Shown in pieces: positions 14,208 to 23,569 of a DNA stretch of 64,000 bases. The position numbers and the translations under genes were made by a program. How positions within the stretch are numbered: position 1 is the stretch's first letter; each line of letters starts with the position of its first letter. The notes beneath the pieces are model-generated. The model saw only the letters and a program-made list of their open reading frames with translations. It had not been told where the DNA came from and did no database searches. Source of the DNA: Streptomyces sp. NBC_01429 (GTDB taxonomy: Bacteria; Actinomycetota; Actinomycetes; Streptomycetales; Streptomycetaceae); the NCBI RefSeq assembly GCF_036231945.1, contig NZ_CP109599.1, positions 7,219,501-7,283,500 of the forward strand, given 5' to 3'.

Positions 14208-16790
14208 ATGAGCACATCCCCCCGCACCTTCCGACCGGCGCGTGGCGCCGGAAGGACCAGACACCGGGCGTCGACCATCCTCGGCGCGACCCTGCTCGGA
14301 GCAGCCATGACCGCCGGATTCCTGCCCGCCGCACACGCCGACCAGCTGCCCGCGCCGGACGGCACCCGGACCGCCGCCGCCCAGCGCGTCACCGTCGACC
14401 TCGCCGCGTCCGAGGGAGAGGTGCTGCGCGGCGCGAACGGCGCGCTGTACGGACTGAGCGACGACGGGGTGCCGAGCGACGCCGCGCTCGCCCCGCTCAA
14501 GCTCACCACCGTCTCCCAGAAGGCCGAGGGCGGCGCCCAGCACCCCAACGGCGACGCCGTCACCGTCTCCAAGTCGTTCTTCCGCAACGGCGGCGGCGAC
14601 GTCCTGGTGATGATGCAGGACATCTACGCCCAGTGGCCCTACGAGGACCTCGGCATCGACGACTACCTCACCAAGGTCGACAAGATCGCCCGCGATGTGG
14701 CGAACGCGCCCAACAGCGAGCACTTCATCTACGTCCCGTTCAACGAGCCCGACCAGATCTGGTACAACCTGGGCGTCTCCGACCAGGCGACGTACCAGAC
14801 CAACCGGGACCGCTTCCTCAAGGACTGGAAGACCGTCTACCAGCGCATCCGCGCGATCGACCCGGACGCTAGGATCGCCGGCCCCAACGAAGCCGGGTAC
14901 CACACCCGGCTGCTGACCGACTTCCTCACCTTCGCGAAGAAGGAGAACGTCCTGCCGGAGGTCACCACCTGGCACGAGCTGAGCCCCTCCTCCCTGCGCG
15001 ACTTCCAGGGCCACTTCGACACCTACCGCGCCATCGAGAAGAGCGTCGGGATCACCCCCCGCACGATCAACATCAACGAGTACGCCAACCGGCGCGACCT
15101 GTCCGTACCGGGCCAACTGGTGCAGTGGGTCTCGATGTTCGAGCGCAACAAGGTGTACGCGGACCAGGCGTACTGGGACGCTGCCGGCAACCTCGACGGC
15201 AATGTCGTCCGTACCAACATCCCCAACGGCGGCTGGTGGTTCTTCCGCTGGTACGCCGGGCTGACCGGCCGCACCGTCAAGGTCACCCCGCCCTCGCTCA
15301 ACACCGTCGACACACTCCAGGGCCTGGCCTCCCTCGACACCACCCGCAAGCAGGCGCAGGTACTGCTCGGCGGTGCGGCCGGTGACGCGGACGTGGCCGT
15401 CCAGCACGTCGACCCGGCGGTCTTCGGCACCTCGGTCACCGCCACGGTCGCCGAGGCCGCCTGGTCCGGGTACGAGGGCCAGCACGCCGCGCCGCGCGTC
15501 CTGTCCCGTACGAAGCTGGGCGTCGCAGCCGACGGCTCCGTGACCGTTCCCCTGACCGGCATGAAGCAGATGTCCGCCTACCGGATCGTGCTCGCCCCGG
15601 CCGGCTCCGGCACCCCCACCGCCGCCACCGTCCCGTGGTCCGCCTCCTACGAGGCCGAGGACGCCCGCATCACCGGCGGTCAGGTCTACACCCAGGGCAC
15701 CGTGTCCAACGCCAACGGCTACGCCGCCTCCGGCACCAAGGACGTCGGCTCGCTCAACACCGCCGCCAGCAAGGTCGACTTCACCGTCACCGTCCCCGCC
15801 ACGGGCAGCTACGACCTGTCCGTCCTGTACGGCAACCAGTCCGGTGCCCCCGCCTCACAACTGCTCTCCGTGGACGGCGGCGCCACGACCAGCGTCGCGT
15901 ACCCCTCCACCGAGAACTGGACGTACCGCGCGAAGAAGGACCTCACCGTCTCCCTCACCGCCGGCAGCCACACCCTCACCCTCGCCAAGGGCACCGGTGA
16001 GGTCACCCTCGACCGGATAGACCTGACCGCGAGCGCCACGCCGTCCGTCTCCTACGAGGCCACCCTCGCCGACATCTCCGGCAGTGTGTCGTACGACTAC
16101 ACCGACGCGTCCGGCACCGGTACCGGCGCGCTCGTGCTGCGCACCGGCGCCTCGGCGGTCTACGACGTGTACGCACCCCGCGACGGGTACTACACGGTGA
16201 CCTCGCGCGGCTCCGCCGCCGTACAGCTCGCCCTGCACGACGAGACGGTGACCGCCGCCCCCGGCCAGGCCCTGCGCCTGTACCTGGTGGCGGGCAACAA
16301 CCGCCTCACCGCCACCGGCAGCGCCGCACTGCGTTCGCTGGACGTGACCGGCACCGGATCCACCACCGGCACGCTCGCCCACGACGGCGCCCAGGCGCGG
16401 CTGGCCGGCGGGGCGCGGCTGGTGGACAGCGCCAACGCCACCGAGGGCAGCTACATCGGCTGGCTGGGCAACAGCGCCGCCGCCACCGCCACCTTCACCG
16501 TGGACGCGCCGCGCGCCGGGAAGTACGTGCTCGTCCTCACGTACGGCCAGAACGACCGGCGCGACAACGGCCACGCGTACAACACCGACATCGTCTCGCG
16601 CACCGCGGACGTCTCGATCGGTGGCACCTCCCGGAAGGTGACCTTCAAGAACACCTGGAGCTGGGAGGACTTCTGGACCCTCGGGGTCCCGGTCACCCTC
16701 CAGCAGGGCGCCAACACCCTGACCCTGTCCAACGCGTCCGCCTGGGCGCCCAACATCGACCGGATCGAACTGGCCCCGGTGCGCGGCTGA
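14208..16790 (+). CDS. Secreted GH39-like glycoside hydrolase with CBM6/35-type modules
   Basis: 860 aa. Signal peptide about residues 1-45 (ATLLGAAMTAGFLPAAHA). A clan GH-A barrel spans about 60-400: acid/base glutamate 180 in PFNEPDQIWY and nucleophile candidate glutamate 291 in NINEYANR. After a beta-sandwich region there are CBM6/35-like domains: about 480-615 (ASYEAEDARITGGQVYTQGT to VTLDRIDL) and a second lectin-like part to the C-terminus (AGKYVLVLTYGQNDRR to NIDRIEL). It closes the LacI/ABC operon, 15 bases after the permease. GH39 enzymes include xylosidases, iduronidases and enzymes releasing Gal-Ara from gum arabic; the last fits the GH36 neighbour. The substrate is inferred from context only. 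Confidence 0.75.
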   Translation: MSTSPRTFRPARGAGRTRHRASTILGATLLGAAMTAGFLPAAHADQLPAPDGTRTAAAQRVTVDLAASEGEVLRGANGALYGLSDDGVPSDAALAPLKLTTVSQKAEGGAQHPNGDAVTVSKSFFRNGGGDVLVMMQDIYAQWPYEDLGIDDYLTKVDKIARDVANAPNSEHFIYVPFNEPDQIWYNLGVSDQATYQTNRDRFLKDWKTVYQRIRAIDPDARIAGPNEAGYHTRLLTDFLTFAKKENVLPEVTTWHELSPSSLRDFQGHFDTYRAIEKSVGITPRTININEYANRRDLSVPGQLVQWVSMFERNKVYADQAYWDAAGNLDGNVVRTNIPNGGWWFFRWYAGLTGRTVKVTPPSLNTVDTLQGLASLDTTRKQAQVLLGGAAGDADVAVQHVDPAVFGTSVTATVAEAAWSGYEGQHAAPRVLSRTKLGVAADGSVTVPLTGMKQMSAYRIVLAPAGSGTPTAATVPWSASYEAEDARITGGQVYTQGTVSNANGYAASGTKDVGSLNTAASKVDFTVTVPATGSYDLSVLYGNQSGAPASQLLSVDGGATTSVAYPSTENWTYRAKKDLTVSLTAGSHTLTLAKGTGEVTLDRIDLTASATPSVSYEATLADISGSVSYDYTDASGTGTGALVLRTGASAVYDVYAPRDGYYTVTSRGSAAVQLALHDETVTAAPGQALRLYLVAGNNRLTATGSAALRSLDVTGTGSTTGTLAHDGAQARLAGGARLVDSANATEGSYIGWLGNSAAATATFTVDAPRAGKYVLVLTYGQNDRRDNGHAYNTDIVSRTADVSIGGTSRKVTFKNTWSWEDFWTLGVPVTLQQGANTLTLSNASAWAPNIDRIELAPVRG

Positions 16791-16814
16791 CCCTGTCCGT
16801 CCCTCTCCGCACAC

Positions 16815-16850
16815 ACCGAGGACCGGCCCGCTCCGGGGCCGGTCCTCGGT
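16815..16850. terminator. Bidirectional hairpin terminator between GH39-like and GH30 genes
   Basis: ACCGAGGACCGGCCC (16815-16829) pairs perfectly with GGGCCGGTCCTCGGT (16836-16850). It sits between two convergent genes and can serve both. Confidence 0.75.
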
Positions 16851-16870
16851 CGTCGTTCACACGGGTTGCG

Positions 16871-18910
16871 CTAGGTCAGATCGGTGACCCTCCAGCGCTG
16901 GTTCGTACCGGAGTTGGGCTTCCAGACCGAGACCCGGGCGCCCTCGGCGGACGACTGCCCCGCGACCTCCAGCAGCTCACCGCTCGCGGCGTTGACGAAG
17001 GTGTAGGTCCCGTCGCCGGTGGTGGACAGGATCCACTGGGCGCCGAGGCCCGGCTTCCCCCGGTCCTTCTCCAGCACCGCCGTACCGGCGCCGACCGCCA
17101 GCCGGCTGCCCTCGGCCGGGTTGCGCAGCACATAGCGCTCCCGGTCGCCGGTCCCCTTCGTCACCTTCTCGACGCGCCACCGCTGACCGGCGTCGGCCGC
17201 GTCGCCGGTACGGATCACGGTGCCCGTGGCGTCGTCGGAGACGCCGAGCGCCTTGCCGCTGCCCACGCCGGTCAGCCCGTACGTGTGACCCCGCTGGATC
17301 GGCGCGGTGTCCTTCGCGACGCCGGACACGCCCGAGATCCGCAGGGTGGTCACCGACCGGGCCGGTACGGTGACGGTCGCACCGCCCTTCGACACGGCGA
17401 CCGGAGCCCGCTTGACCAGTGCGCCCGAGGCGTCCGTGACGACCGGTGTCACCTTCGCGCCCCCGGCCACCTTGGCGAAGCCGGAGAGGTCGAGGGCGAT
17501 GTCGCGGGCGCTGTCGGTGTCATTGACGTGGACGACGGTGGCCTCGCGCCCGGAGGCGGAGACGGCCGCCGCGCTGGCGGTGTCGTCGACCCGGACCAGC
17601 CGGTCACCGGGACGGATGAAGTGCGTGAAGTTCCGCGCGGTGTCGAACTTGGTGTTCGTCAGGACGGGGCAGCTCTTGAGGGTGTCCTTCGCCGTGCAGC
17701 TGAACGGCACCTGGATGGAGCCCCAGTTGCCGCCCTTCGCGGACTCGCCGCCCGGCTTCATGTTGTCGTAGTCCTCCACCGGCTGCCAGAACAGCCAGGC
17801 GGTGGGCTCCAGTTCACGCAGATCGTCCACGATGTGCCTGGCCAGCCCCAGCCCCGGCTTCATGCTGGTGAAGTCCTGGCCGTCGCCCCAGTCGCCGTCG
17901 ACCTCGCTCATCCACAGCGGCTTGTCGGCGCCCTTGGCGATGTCGCGCGCGGTGGTCCTGCCGCCGGTGCCGTAGGTGTGGACGTTGAGCTGCGCGACCA
18001 GGTCGCGTACGTCCTGCGGGTAGGACTCCCAGTTACGGGCGAACGTGGTCGGGTTCGTCTCGTCCATGGCGGAGATCACGGCGTCCGTCTTCGACGTGCC
18101 GAGCTTCTCGGCCAGCGCCCTGATGACCTGCTGCTGGCGTTCGGGGCCGATGTGCGCGCCCTCCTGCCTGCCGCCCACCGGCTCGCCGTCCGGGCCGAGC
18201 GTGGTGCCCCAGTAGGAGGTGTTGGGCTCGTTGAACGGGTCGATGGTGTCGACCTTGATCCGGCTCGACTTCTCCAGCCGCTCCACCGCGCCGGTCAGAT
18301 AGGCGGCGAAGTCGTCCACCCTGTCGGTGCGCAACTGGTCCTGTCCGGCCTGGAAGTTGCCGGAGACGTAGCCGCTCTCCGTCATGAACCAGGGCGGCGA
18401 GTTGGAGAACGCCTCCCAGTGGGTGACGTCCTTCTTGATCCGGTTCACCCACCAGCGCTGGGTGGCGTCGGCGTTGGCGTTCCAGTGGGCGGGGTCGCGC
18501 GCCGACCACCAGTCGCGGTCCTCGCGGGTGGTGCCCTCGGGCGCCTGCCACCAGCCCTCGACCGCGCCGCCCGCGCGCAGATAGTCCTTGACGTCGGGGG
18601 CGTTGCCACCGCCGATGTTGTACCGGGCGATGTTGAGGGCCAGCCCGTCGTCGCCGAAGACCAGCTTCGCCAGCTTCTCGCGTATCTCCGCCGGGTAGCC
18701 GCCGGTCGCGTTGGCGAACCAGACGAGGCTGGTTCCCCAGCCCTCGAACGCGTCCCCCTGGTAGGAGGGGTCGGGCCGTACGGTGACGGTGGAGGCGGCC
18801 GGGACGGCCGAGGCGGTCCCGGCCTGCGGACCGCCGGCCAGCACACCGCCGGCGGCGAGGACGACGGCCAGCGCCGCCGCCGGATACCGGAAGGTACGTG
18901 GTCTCTTCAT
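16871..18910 (-). CDS. Secreted GH30 enzyme with ricin-type lectin domain, probable endo-beta-1,6-galactanase
   Basis: 679 aa. Signal peptide about residues 1-35. The GH30 barrel has FEGWGTSLVWFANATGGYP, LNIARYNIGGGNAPD and FSNSPPWFM; acid/base glutamate 228 in DPFNEPNTSYW and nucleophile glutamate 336 in LWMSEVDGDW. A small beta-domain follows (to about 525), then a ricin B-type CBM13 (about 545-679, with GQRWRVEK, GAQWILS and NQRWRV). The sequence pattern is that of the GH30 subgroup that includes Streptomyces endo-beta-1,6-galactanases acting on arabinogalactan protein. It is the last gene after GH42 and the second ABC importer. Confidence 0.82.
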   Translation of the reverse strand: MKRPRTFRYPAAALAVVLAAGGVLAGGPQAGTASAVPAASTVTVRPDPSYQGDAFEGWGTSLVWFANATGGYPAEIREKLAKLVFGDDGLALNIARYNIGGGNAPDVKDYLRAGGAVEGWWQAPEGTTREDRDWWSARDPAHWNANADATQRWWVNRIKKDVTHWEAFSNSPPWFMTESGYVSGNFQAGQDQLRTDRVDDFAAYLTGAVERLEKSSRIKVDTIDPFNEPNTSYWGTTLGPDGEPVGGRQEGAHIGPERQQQVIRALAEKLGTSKTDAVISAMDETNPTTFARNWESYPQDVRDLVAQLNVHTYGTGGRTTARDIAKGADKPLWMSEVDGDWGDGQDFTSMKPGLGLARHIVDDLRELEPTAWLFWQPVEDYDNMKPGGESAKGGNWGSIQVPFSCTAKDTLKSCPVLTNTKFDTARNFTHFIRPGDRLVRVDDTASAAAVSASGREATVVHVNDTDSARDIALDLSGFAKVAGGAKVTPVVTDASGALVKRAPVAVSKGGATVTVPARSVTTLRISGVSGVAKDTAPIQRGHTYGLTGVGSGKALGVSDDATGTVIRTGDAADAGQRWRVEKVTKGTGDRERYVLRNPAEGSRLAVGAGTAVLEKDRGKPGLGAQWILSTTGDGTYTFVNAASGELLEVAGQSSAEGARVSVWKPNSGTNQRWRVTDLT

Positions 18911-19021
18911 CGTGAGGTATTCCCTTGTCCGTGTCGCGTCATCGGGACAGAACCGCAGACGTGCCTGTGCCTGGTGAGGAACCCCCCTCCCGTGCCTTCC
19001 CGCGCCGGTCCGGCGCGGACC

Positions 19022-21073
19022 TCAGCGGCGTACCACCGCCACGCCGCGCGGTCCGAGGACGATCGGCCCCTCGGCGTCATCGCGCGCGCTGCCCGCCGTC
19101 CCGGCGAGCAACGTGCCGGCGAAGCCGTCCAGTTCGACGGGCTCGTCGGTGCGGTTGACGAGGAACGCGTACGTGGTGTCGCCGGCGCCCCTGACCACCA
19201 GCTCCACCCGGCCGCGCGCGGCCCCGGGCAGTTCACTGGCCACCCCGGCCCGCCCGAGCAGCCGCGCGAGCACACCCCGCAGCCCCTCGGCGCCGAGCCT
19301 GGTGGAGACATACGCGGCGGACCCGCCGCCCACCGCGCGCCGGGTGATCGCGGGCCGGCCCGACTGGTCGCCCGTACGGTACGAGGCGAGCACCTCGACG
19401 GCGTCGTCCGTGACGGCGATCCGGTCGGTCCACAGCGTGCCCGTGGAACCGTCGTCGAGCGTGACGTCCTGCCCGTCGAGCAGCGGCCCGAACTCCTCGA
19501 TCCGGATGCCGAGCAGCTCCCGCAGGGCGCCCGGGTAGCCGCCCAGCCAGGCGTGGTCGTTCTCGTCCACCACGCCGGAGAAGTACGTGGTGACCAGATG
19601 GCCCCCGCCCTCGACGTAGCCGGTCAGCTCCTTGGCGAGATCGCGCGGCACCACGTGCAGCACCGGCGCCACCACCAGGTCGTAGCCGTCCAACGGGGCG
19701 CCCCGGTGGATGACATCGGCCCGTACCCCCAGGGCCAGGAAGGCCGAGTACCAGTCCAGCGCCTCCTGGCGGTAGCGCAGCAGGGAGGTCGGGTGGGAGT
19801 CCTGTTCGCTGGCCCACCACGACTCCCAGTCGAAGAGGATGGCCGCGCGCGCGGGCCGCGCGTGGGAGCCCGCCACCTCGGACAGCTCGCCCAGCAGACC
19901 GCCGAGGGCGGCCACCGAGCGGAACACCTCGCTGTCGGGACCGGCGTGCGGGACCATCGCCGAGTGGTACTTCTCGGCGCCCGCCGCCGACTGGCGCCAC
20001 TGGAAGTAGCAGACGGCGTCGGCCCCGTGCGCCACATGGAGCAGCGCGTCGCGCGCCAACTCTCCTTCTCTCTTGGCCACGTTGACCGGCTGCCAGTTCA
20101 CCGCGCTGGTGGAGTGCTCCATCAGGAACCAGGGGCGTCCGCCGGCTATCGAACCCGTGAGGTTCGCGGAGAACGACAGTTCGTCGAGGCGCTGCGGTCC
20201 GGGCAGGGTGTAGTGGTCGTTGGAGATGAAGTCCACCTCGCGGGCCCAGTCGGCGTAGTGCATCCCCTTGGTCTCGCCCATCACCATGAAGTTGGTGGTC
20301 ACCGGGGTGTCGGGGGTCAGCCGGTACAGCAGGTCGCGCTCGGCCCGCAGATAGTCCTTGAGGGCGTCCGAGGAGAACCGCTTGAAGTCGAGCTGCTGGG
20401 TCGGATTGGGGTGCGAGGCGGCCAGCCGGGGCGGCAGGATCTGGTCCCACTCCGTATACCGCTGCGACCAGAAGGCGGTTCCCCAGGCGTGGTTGAGGAC
20501 CTCGACCGAGCCGTAGCGGTCGCTCAGCCAGGTGCGGAAGGCGCGGGCCGCGTCGTCGGAGTAGTCGTAGACGTTGTGGCAGCCCAGCTCGTTGGAGATG
20601 TGCCAGGCGGTGAGCGCGGGGTGGTTCCCGTACCGCTCGGCCATCTTCTCCGCGAGCCGCAGCGCGTACGTACGGAAGACCGGGGAGGTGGGCCGCCAGT
20701 GCTGGCGGGCGCCGGGCCACACCGTCTCGCCGGACGCGGTGACCGGCAGGATCTCCGGGTGGAGCGTGGTCAGCCACGGCGGCGGGGAGGCGGTCGCGGT
20801 CGCCAGATCCACCGCGATGCCGCCCTCGTGCAGCAGGTCCATGATCTCGTCCAGCCAGCCGAAGTCCCAGCTGTCGGGGGCGGGCTGGATCCGGGCCCAG
20901 GAGAAGATGGCGAGGGACACGATGTTCACCCCGGCTTCGCGCATCAGCCGGATGTCCTCGGGCCACACCTCGCGCGGCCACTGCTCCGGGTTGTAGTCGG
21001 CGCCGTACGCGAACCGCGGTGTGCGGTCGTCGTGGGGCCGGCGCAGCCAGCGGGGCGACGGGACGCGGGTCAT
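19022..21073 (-). CDS. GH42 beta-galactosidase
   Basis: 683 aa, no signal peptide, so cytoplasmic. Opens with FAYGADYNPEQWPREVWPEDIRLM, the GH42 signature; acid/base glutamate 162 in WHISNELGCHN and nucleophile glutamate 319 in WFLMEHSTSAVNW. A class I glutamine amidotransferase-like trimerisation domain follows (from about 400), then a C-terminal beta-domain. ATG 21073 has GAGGAG upstream; the frame is open to 21163 without support. Hydrolyses beta-galactosides, here most likely beta-1,6-galacto-oligosaccharides brought in by the neighbouring importer. Confidence 0.93.
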   Translation of the reverse strand: MTRVPSPRWLRRPHDDRTPRFAYGADYNPEQWPREVWPEDIRLMREAGVNIVSLAIFSWARIQPAPDSWDFGWLDEIMDLLHEGGIAVDLATATASPPPWLTTLHPEILPVTASGETVWPGARQHWRPTSPVFRTYALRLAEKMAERYGNHPALTAWHISNELGCHNVYDYSDDAARAFRTWLSDRYGSVEVLNHAWGTAFWSQRYTEWDQILPPRLAASHPNPTQQLDFKRFSSDALKDYLRAERDLLYRLTPDTPVTTNFMVMGETKGMHYADWAREVDFISNDHYTLPGPQRLDELSFSANLTGSIAGGRPWFLMEHSTSAVNWQPVNVAKREGELARDALLHVAHGADAVCYFQWRQSAAGAEKYHSAMVPHAGPDSEVFRSVAALGGLLGELSEVAGSHARPARAAILFDWESWWASEQDSHPTSLLRYRQEALDWYSAFLALGVRADVIHRGAPLDGYDLVVAPVLHVVPRDLAKELTGYVEGGGHLVTTYFSGVVDENDHAWLGGYPGALRELLGIRIEEFGPLLDGQDVTLDDGSTGTLWTDRIAVTDDAVEVLASYRTGDQSGRPAITRRAVGGGSAAYVSTRLGAEGLRGVLARLLGRAGVASELPGAARGRVELVVRGAGDTTYAFLVNRTDEPVELDGFAGTLLAGTAGSARDDAEGPIVLGPRGVAVVRR

Positions 21074-21130
21074 CTTGCTCCTCGGGGAGATATCGAGCCG
21101 GTGGATACGCGGCCCGGTGGGCCGCGGGCA

Positions 21131-21177
21131 CCGGACGGTGACGGGTGGCGAAGGCGCCGCCATCCGTCACCGTCCGG
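21131..21177 (-). terminator. Intercistronic hairpin between binding-protein and GH42 genes
   Basis: CCGGACGGTGACGG (21131-21144) pairs perfectly with CCGTCACCGTCCGG (21164-21177) around a 19-base loop. It follows the sugar-binding protein gene and precedes GH42 on the same strand, so it may stabilise the upstream message or cut down read-through. Confidence 0.6.
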
Positions 21178-21187
21178 ACGGCCGGCG

Positions 21188-22540
21188 TTACTTGACGGTG
21201 AAGCCCTGTTCCGAGCCGTAGTCGCGGGACTGCTTCTGCCAGGCGGCGAGACCCTCGCTCAACGTGGTGCCGGAGACGTACGCCTTGCCGACGGTGTCGT
21301 TGAAGATGGAGTTCGCGTAGACCTGGAAGGGCAGGTACGACCAGTCGGGCGCGACCTCGGACGCCGACTGGGCGAAGACCTTGTTGATCTCCTGACCGCC
21401 GAAGTAGTCGAACTTCGTGTCCAGGAACTCCTTGGACGTCATGTCGGCGGTGGTCGCGGGGTACGCGCCGTCCTTCACCCGGGACTTGACGCCCGCACCG
21501 GCGGCGGCGTACTCGGTGAACGCGTAGGCGAGCGCCTTGTTCTTGCCCGCGGCGGGTACGGCCAGCGAGCTGCCGCCGCTCTCCGCGCTCGACTTCTCGC
21601 CCGCCTTCCACTGCGGCAGCGGGGCCACGCGCCAGTCACCGGCCGCGGCGGGCGCGCCGGTCGTGAGGTTGGTGGGCATCCAGGCGCCGGTGGCCAGCGT
21701 GGCGATGGTGCCGTCGGCCAGCCCCTTGAACCACTCGTCGGTCCAGGAAGTGACGGGCGCCAGCAGCTTGCCGTCGATCAGCTTCTGCCAGGTCTTGGCG
21801 AACGTGGCACTGCCCGGGTCGGTGAAGTCGATGCCCACATTGGTGCCGTCCACCGTGTACGGGTGGCCGCCGGCCTGCCAGATCAGGCTGGTGGCGAAGC
21901 CCGCCTCGCCGGTGTCGGCGGTGATGTAGGCCTTCGGGTCGGCCTTGTGCAGCTTCTCGGCCGCCGTCACGTACTCGTCCCAGGTGGCCGGAACAGCGAT
22001 CTTGTACTTGTCGAAGACCTTCTTGTTGTAATACAGCGCCATCGGGCCGGAGTCCACCGGCAGTCCGTAGACCGCTTCGCCGGACTTGACCGCGTTCCAC
22101 GGGCCCGGCGAGAAGGAGTCGCCCAGCTTGTCAGCACCGTACTTCGAGAGGTCGGCGACGGACTTGGCGAGGGAGAACTGGCCCAGCGCGAAGTACTCGA
22201 TCTGCGCGACGTCGGGGACGCCCTTGCCCGCCGCGATCGCGTTCTGGAGAGCGGTGTACTCCTCCTTCGAGGTACCCGCGTTGACGACCTTGACCTTCAC
22301 CTTCGGGTGCGCGGCCTCGAAGTCCTTCGCGACCTTGGGCATGGTGGAGTCCCAGGTCCAGACCGTGAGGCTGCCGCCCTTTTCGAGGGCCGTCTTGACG
22401 TCGTCGGCGCTCCCCGAGTCGGAGCCGCTGTCGTCGGAGGACCCACCGCACGCCGTCAGGGTGAGGGCGAGGGCGAGTACGGAGGCCAGACCGGCACCGC
22501 GCACGGTGCGGCGGCGCGCTGTGTTGTACATCAGAGTCAT
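21188..22540 (-). CDS. ABC transporter extracellular sugar-binding lipoprotein (module 2)
   Basis: 450 aa. Lipobox LTAC with cysteine 31, a Ser/Asp-rich tether (SSDDSGSDSGSADD), then a family 1 solute-binding domain (GSLTVWTWDSTMPKVAKDFEAAHP; GVPDVAQIEYFALGQ; ALYYNKKVFDKY). It captures a sugar for the permeases at 22620-24493. The order is unusual: both permease genes precede it. A GAAGTGAG element lies before ATG 22540. Confidence 0.92.
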   Translation of the reverse strand: MTLMYNTARRRTVRGAGLASVLALALTLTACGGSSDDSGSDSGSADDVKTALEKGGSLTVWTWDSTMPKVAKDFEAAHPKVKVKVVNAGTSKEEYTALQNAIAAGKGVPDVAQIEYFALGQFSLAKSVADLSKYGADKLGDSFSPGPWNAVKSGEAVYGLPVDSGPMALYYNKKVFDKYKIAVPATWDEYVTAAEKLHKADPKAYITADTGEAGFATSLIWQAGGHPYTVDGTNVGIDFTDPGSATFAKTWQKLIDGKLLAPVTSWTDEWFKGLADGTIATLATGAWMPTNLTTGAPAAAGDWRVAPLPQWKAGEKSSAESGGSSLAVPAAGKNKALAYAFTEYAAAGAGVKSRVKDGAYPATTADMTSKEFLDTKFDYFGGQEINKVFAQSASEVAPDWSYLPFQVYANSIFNDTVGKAYVSGTTLSEGLAAWQKQSRDYGSEQGFTVK

Positions 22541-22619
22541 CTCACTTCGTTGTCAGAGAACTACCGAACAGCTGGGGAAAACGCGGGGGATCATCCGCAC
22601 CGGGCGATGCGCGAGCGGC

Positions 22620-23567
22620 TCACTCCTTGACGCTTCCGGCGGCGAGACCGGACTGCCAGTACCGCTGGAGCAGCAGGAACGCGGCGATCAGGGGCACGAT
22701 GGTGAGCAGGGAACCGGTGATCACCAGGTTGAAGATGGCCTCGCCGCCGTTGGTCTGGGCCTGGGCGTTCCAGGAGTTGAGCCCCAGGGTGAGCGGGTAC
22801 CAGTCCGGGTTCTTGAGCATGATCAGCGGCAGGAAGTAGTTGTTCCAGGTCGCGACCATGGTGAACAGCAGCACTGTGACGATGCCGGGGGCCAGCAGCG
22901 GCAGGCTCACCGTGAAGAAGGTACGGATCTCGCTGGCGCCGTCGATCCTGGCGGCCTCCAGCAGCTCGGTGGGGATCGCCTCGGCGGCGAAGACCCACAT
23001 CAGATAGAGGCCGAACGGGGAGATCAGCGAGGGGATGATCACCGCCCAGGGGGTGTCGGTCAGCCCCATCTTGCTGAACATCAGGAAGGTGGGGACCGCC
23101 AGCGCCGTACCGGGGACGGCGACGGCGCCGATCACCACCGCGAAGATGCCGCGCTTGCCGGGGAACTGGAACTTGGCGAGCGCGTAGCCGCCGAGCACCG
23201 CGAGAAACGTCGCGCCGCCGGCTCCCACCACCACGTAGAGCAGTGTGTTGAACAGCCAGCGGACGAACACACCGTCGTTGTAGGTGAGGGTGTCCGCGAT
23301 ATTGCGGAAGAACGCGAAGTCGCTGTCGAACCAGAGTCCGGAGGAGCTGAGCAGACCGCTCTGGGTCTTGGTCGAGTTGATGACGAGCCAGACGAGTGGC
23401 ACCAGGGCGTAGACCAGCACCAGACCGGTCAGCACGGTGAGCAGCACACTGCGGCGCGGGCGGTTGACACTGTGCCGTCGTCCGGGGCGGGGGGTGCGCA
23501 GCCCGGTGACGGGGCGTGGCGCGCGGTCCTCGCCCGGGGTGGCGGTGGCCGGGGCGGTGGCTCCCAT
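22620..23567 (-). CDS. ABC sugar transporter permease, MalG-type (module 2)
   Basis: 315 aa with six membrane segments; EAA loop TELLEAARIDGASEIRTFFTVSLPLLAP. ATG 23567 follows AAGGAAG and lies two bases after the stop of the preceding permease gene, so the two are coupled. Together with that permease it forms the membrane channel for the sugar bound by the lipoprotein at 21188-22540. Confidence 0.92.
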   Translation of the reverse strand: MGATAPATATPGEDRAPRPVTGLRTPRPGRRHSVNRPRRSVLLTVLTGLVLVYALVPLVWLVINSTKTQSGLLSSSGLWFDSDFAFFRNIADTLTYNDGVFVRWLFNTLLYVVVGAGGATFLAVLGGYALAKFQFPGKRGIFAVVIGAVAVPGTALAVPTFLMFSKMGLTDTPWAVIIPSLISPFGLYLMWVFAAEAIPTELLEAARIDGASEIRTFFTVSLPLLAPGIVTVLLFTMVATWNNYFLPLIMLKNPDWYPLTLGLNSWNAQAQTNGGEAIFNLVITGSLLTIVPLIAAFLLLQRYWQSGLAAGSVKE

Positions 23568-23569
23568 CG

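Noticed and set aside
13152-15485. A 777-codon open frame on the minus strand
   Set aside because: Antisense to the permease and GH39-like genes, which have clear domains; no family-like sequence in the minus frame.
17285-22630. A 1781-codon open frame on the plus strand
   Set aside because: It is antisense to the GH30, GH42 and binding-protein genes; its composition (GAVGVDVEL-type runs, many Arg/Gly/Val) is that of a third-position shadow in very high GC DNA.
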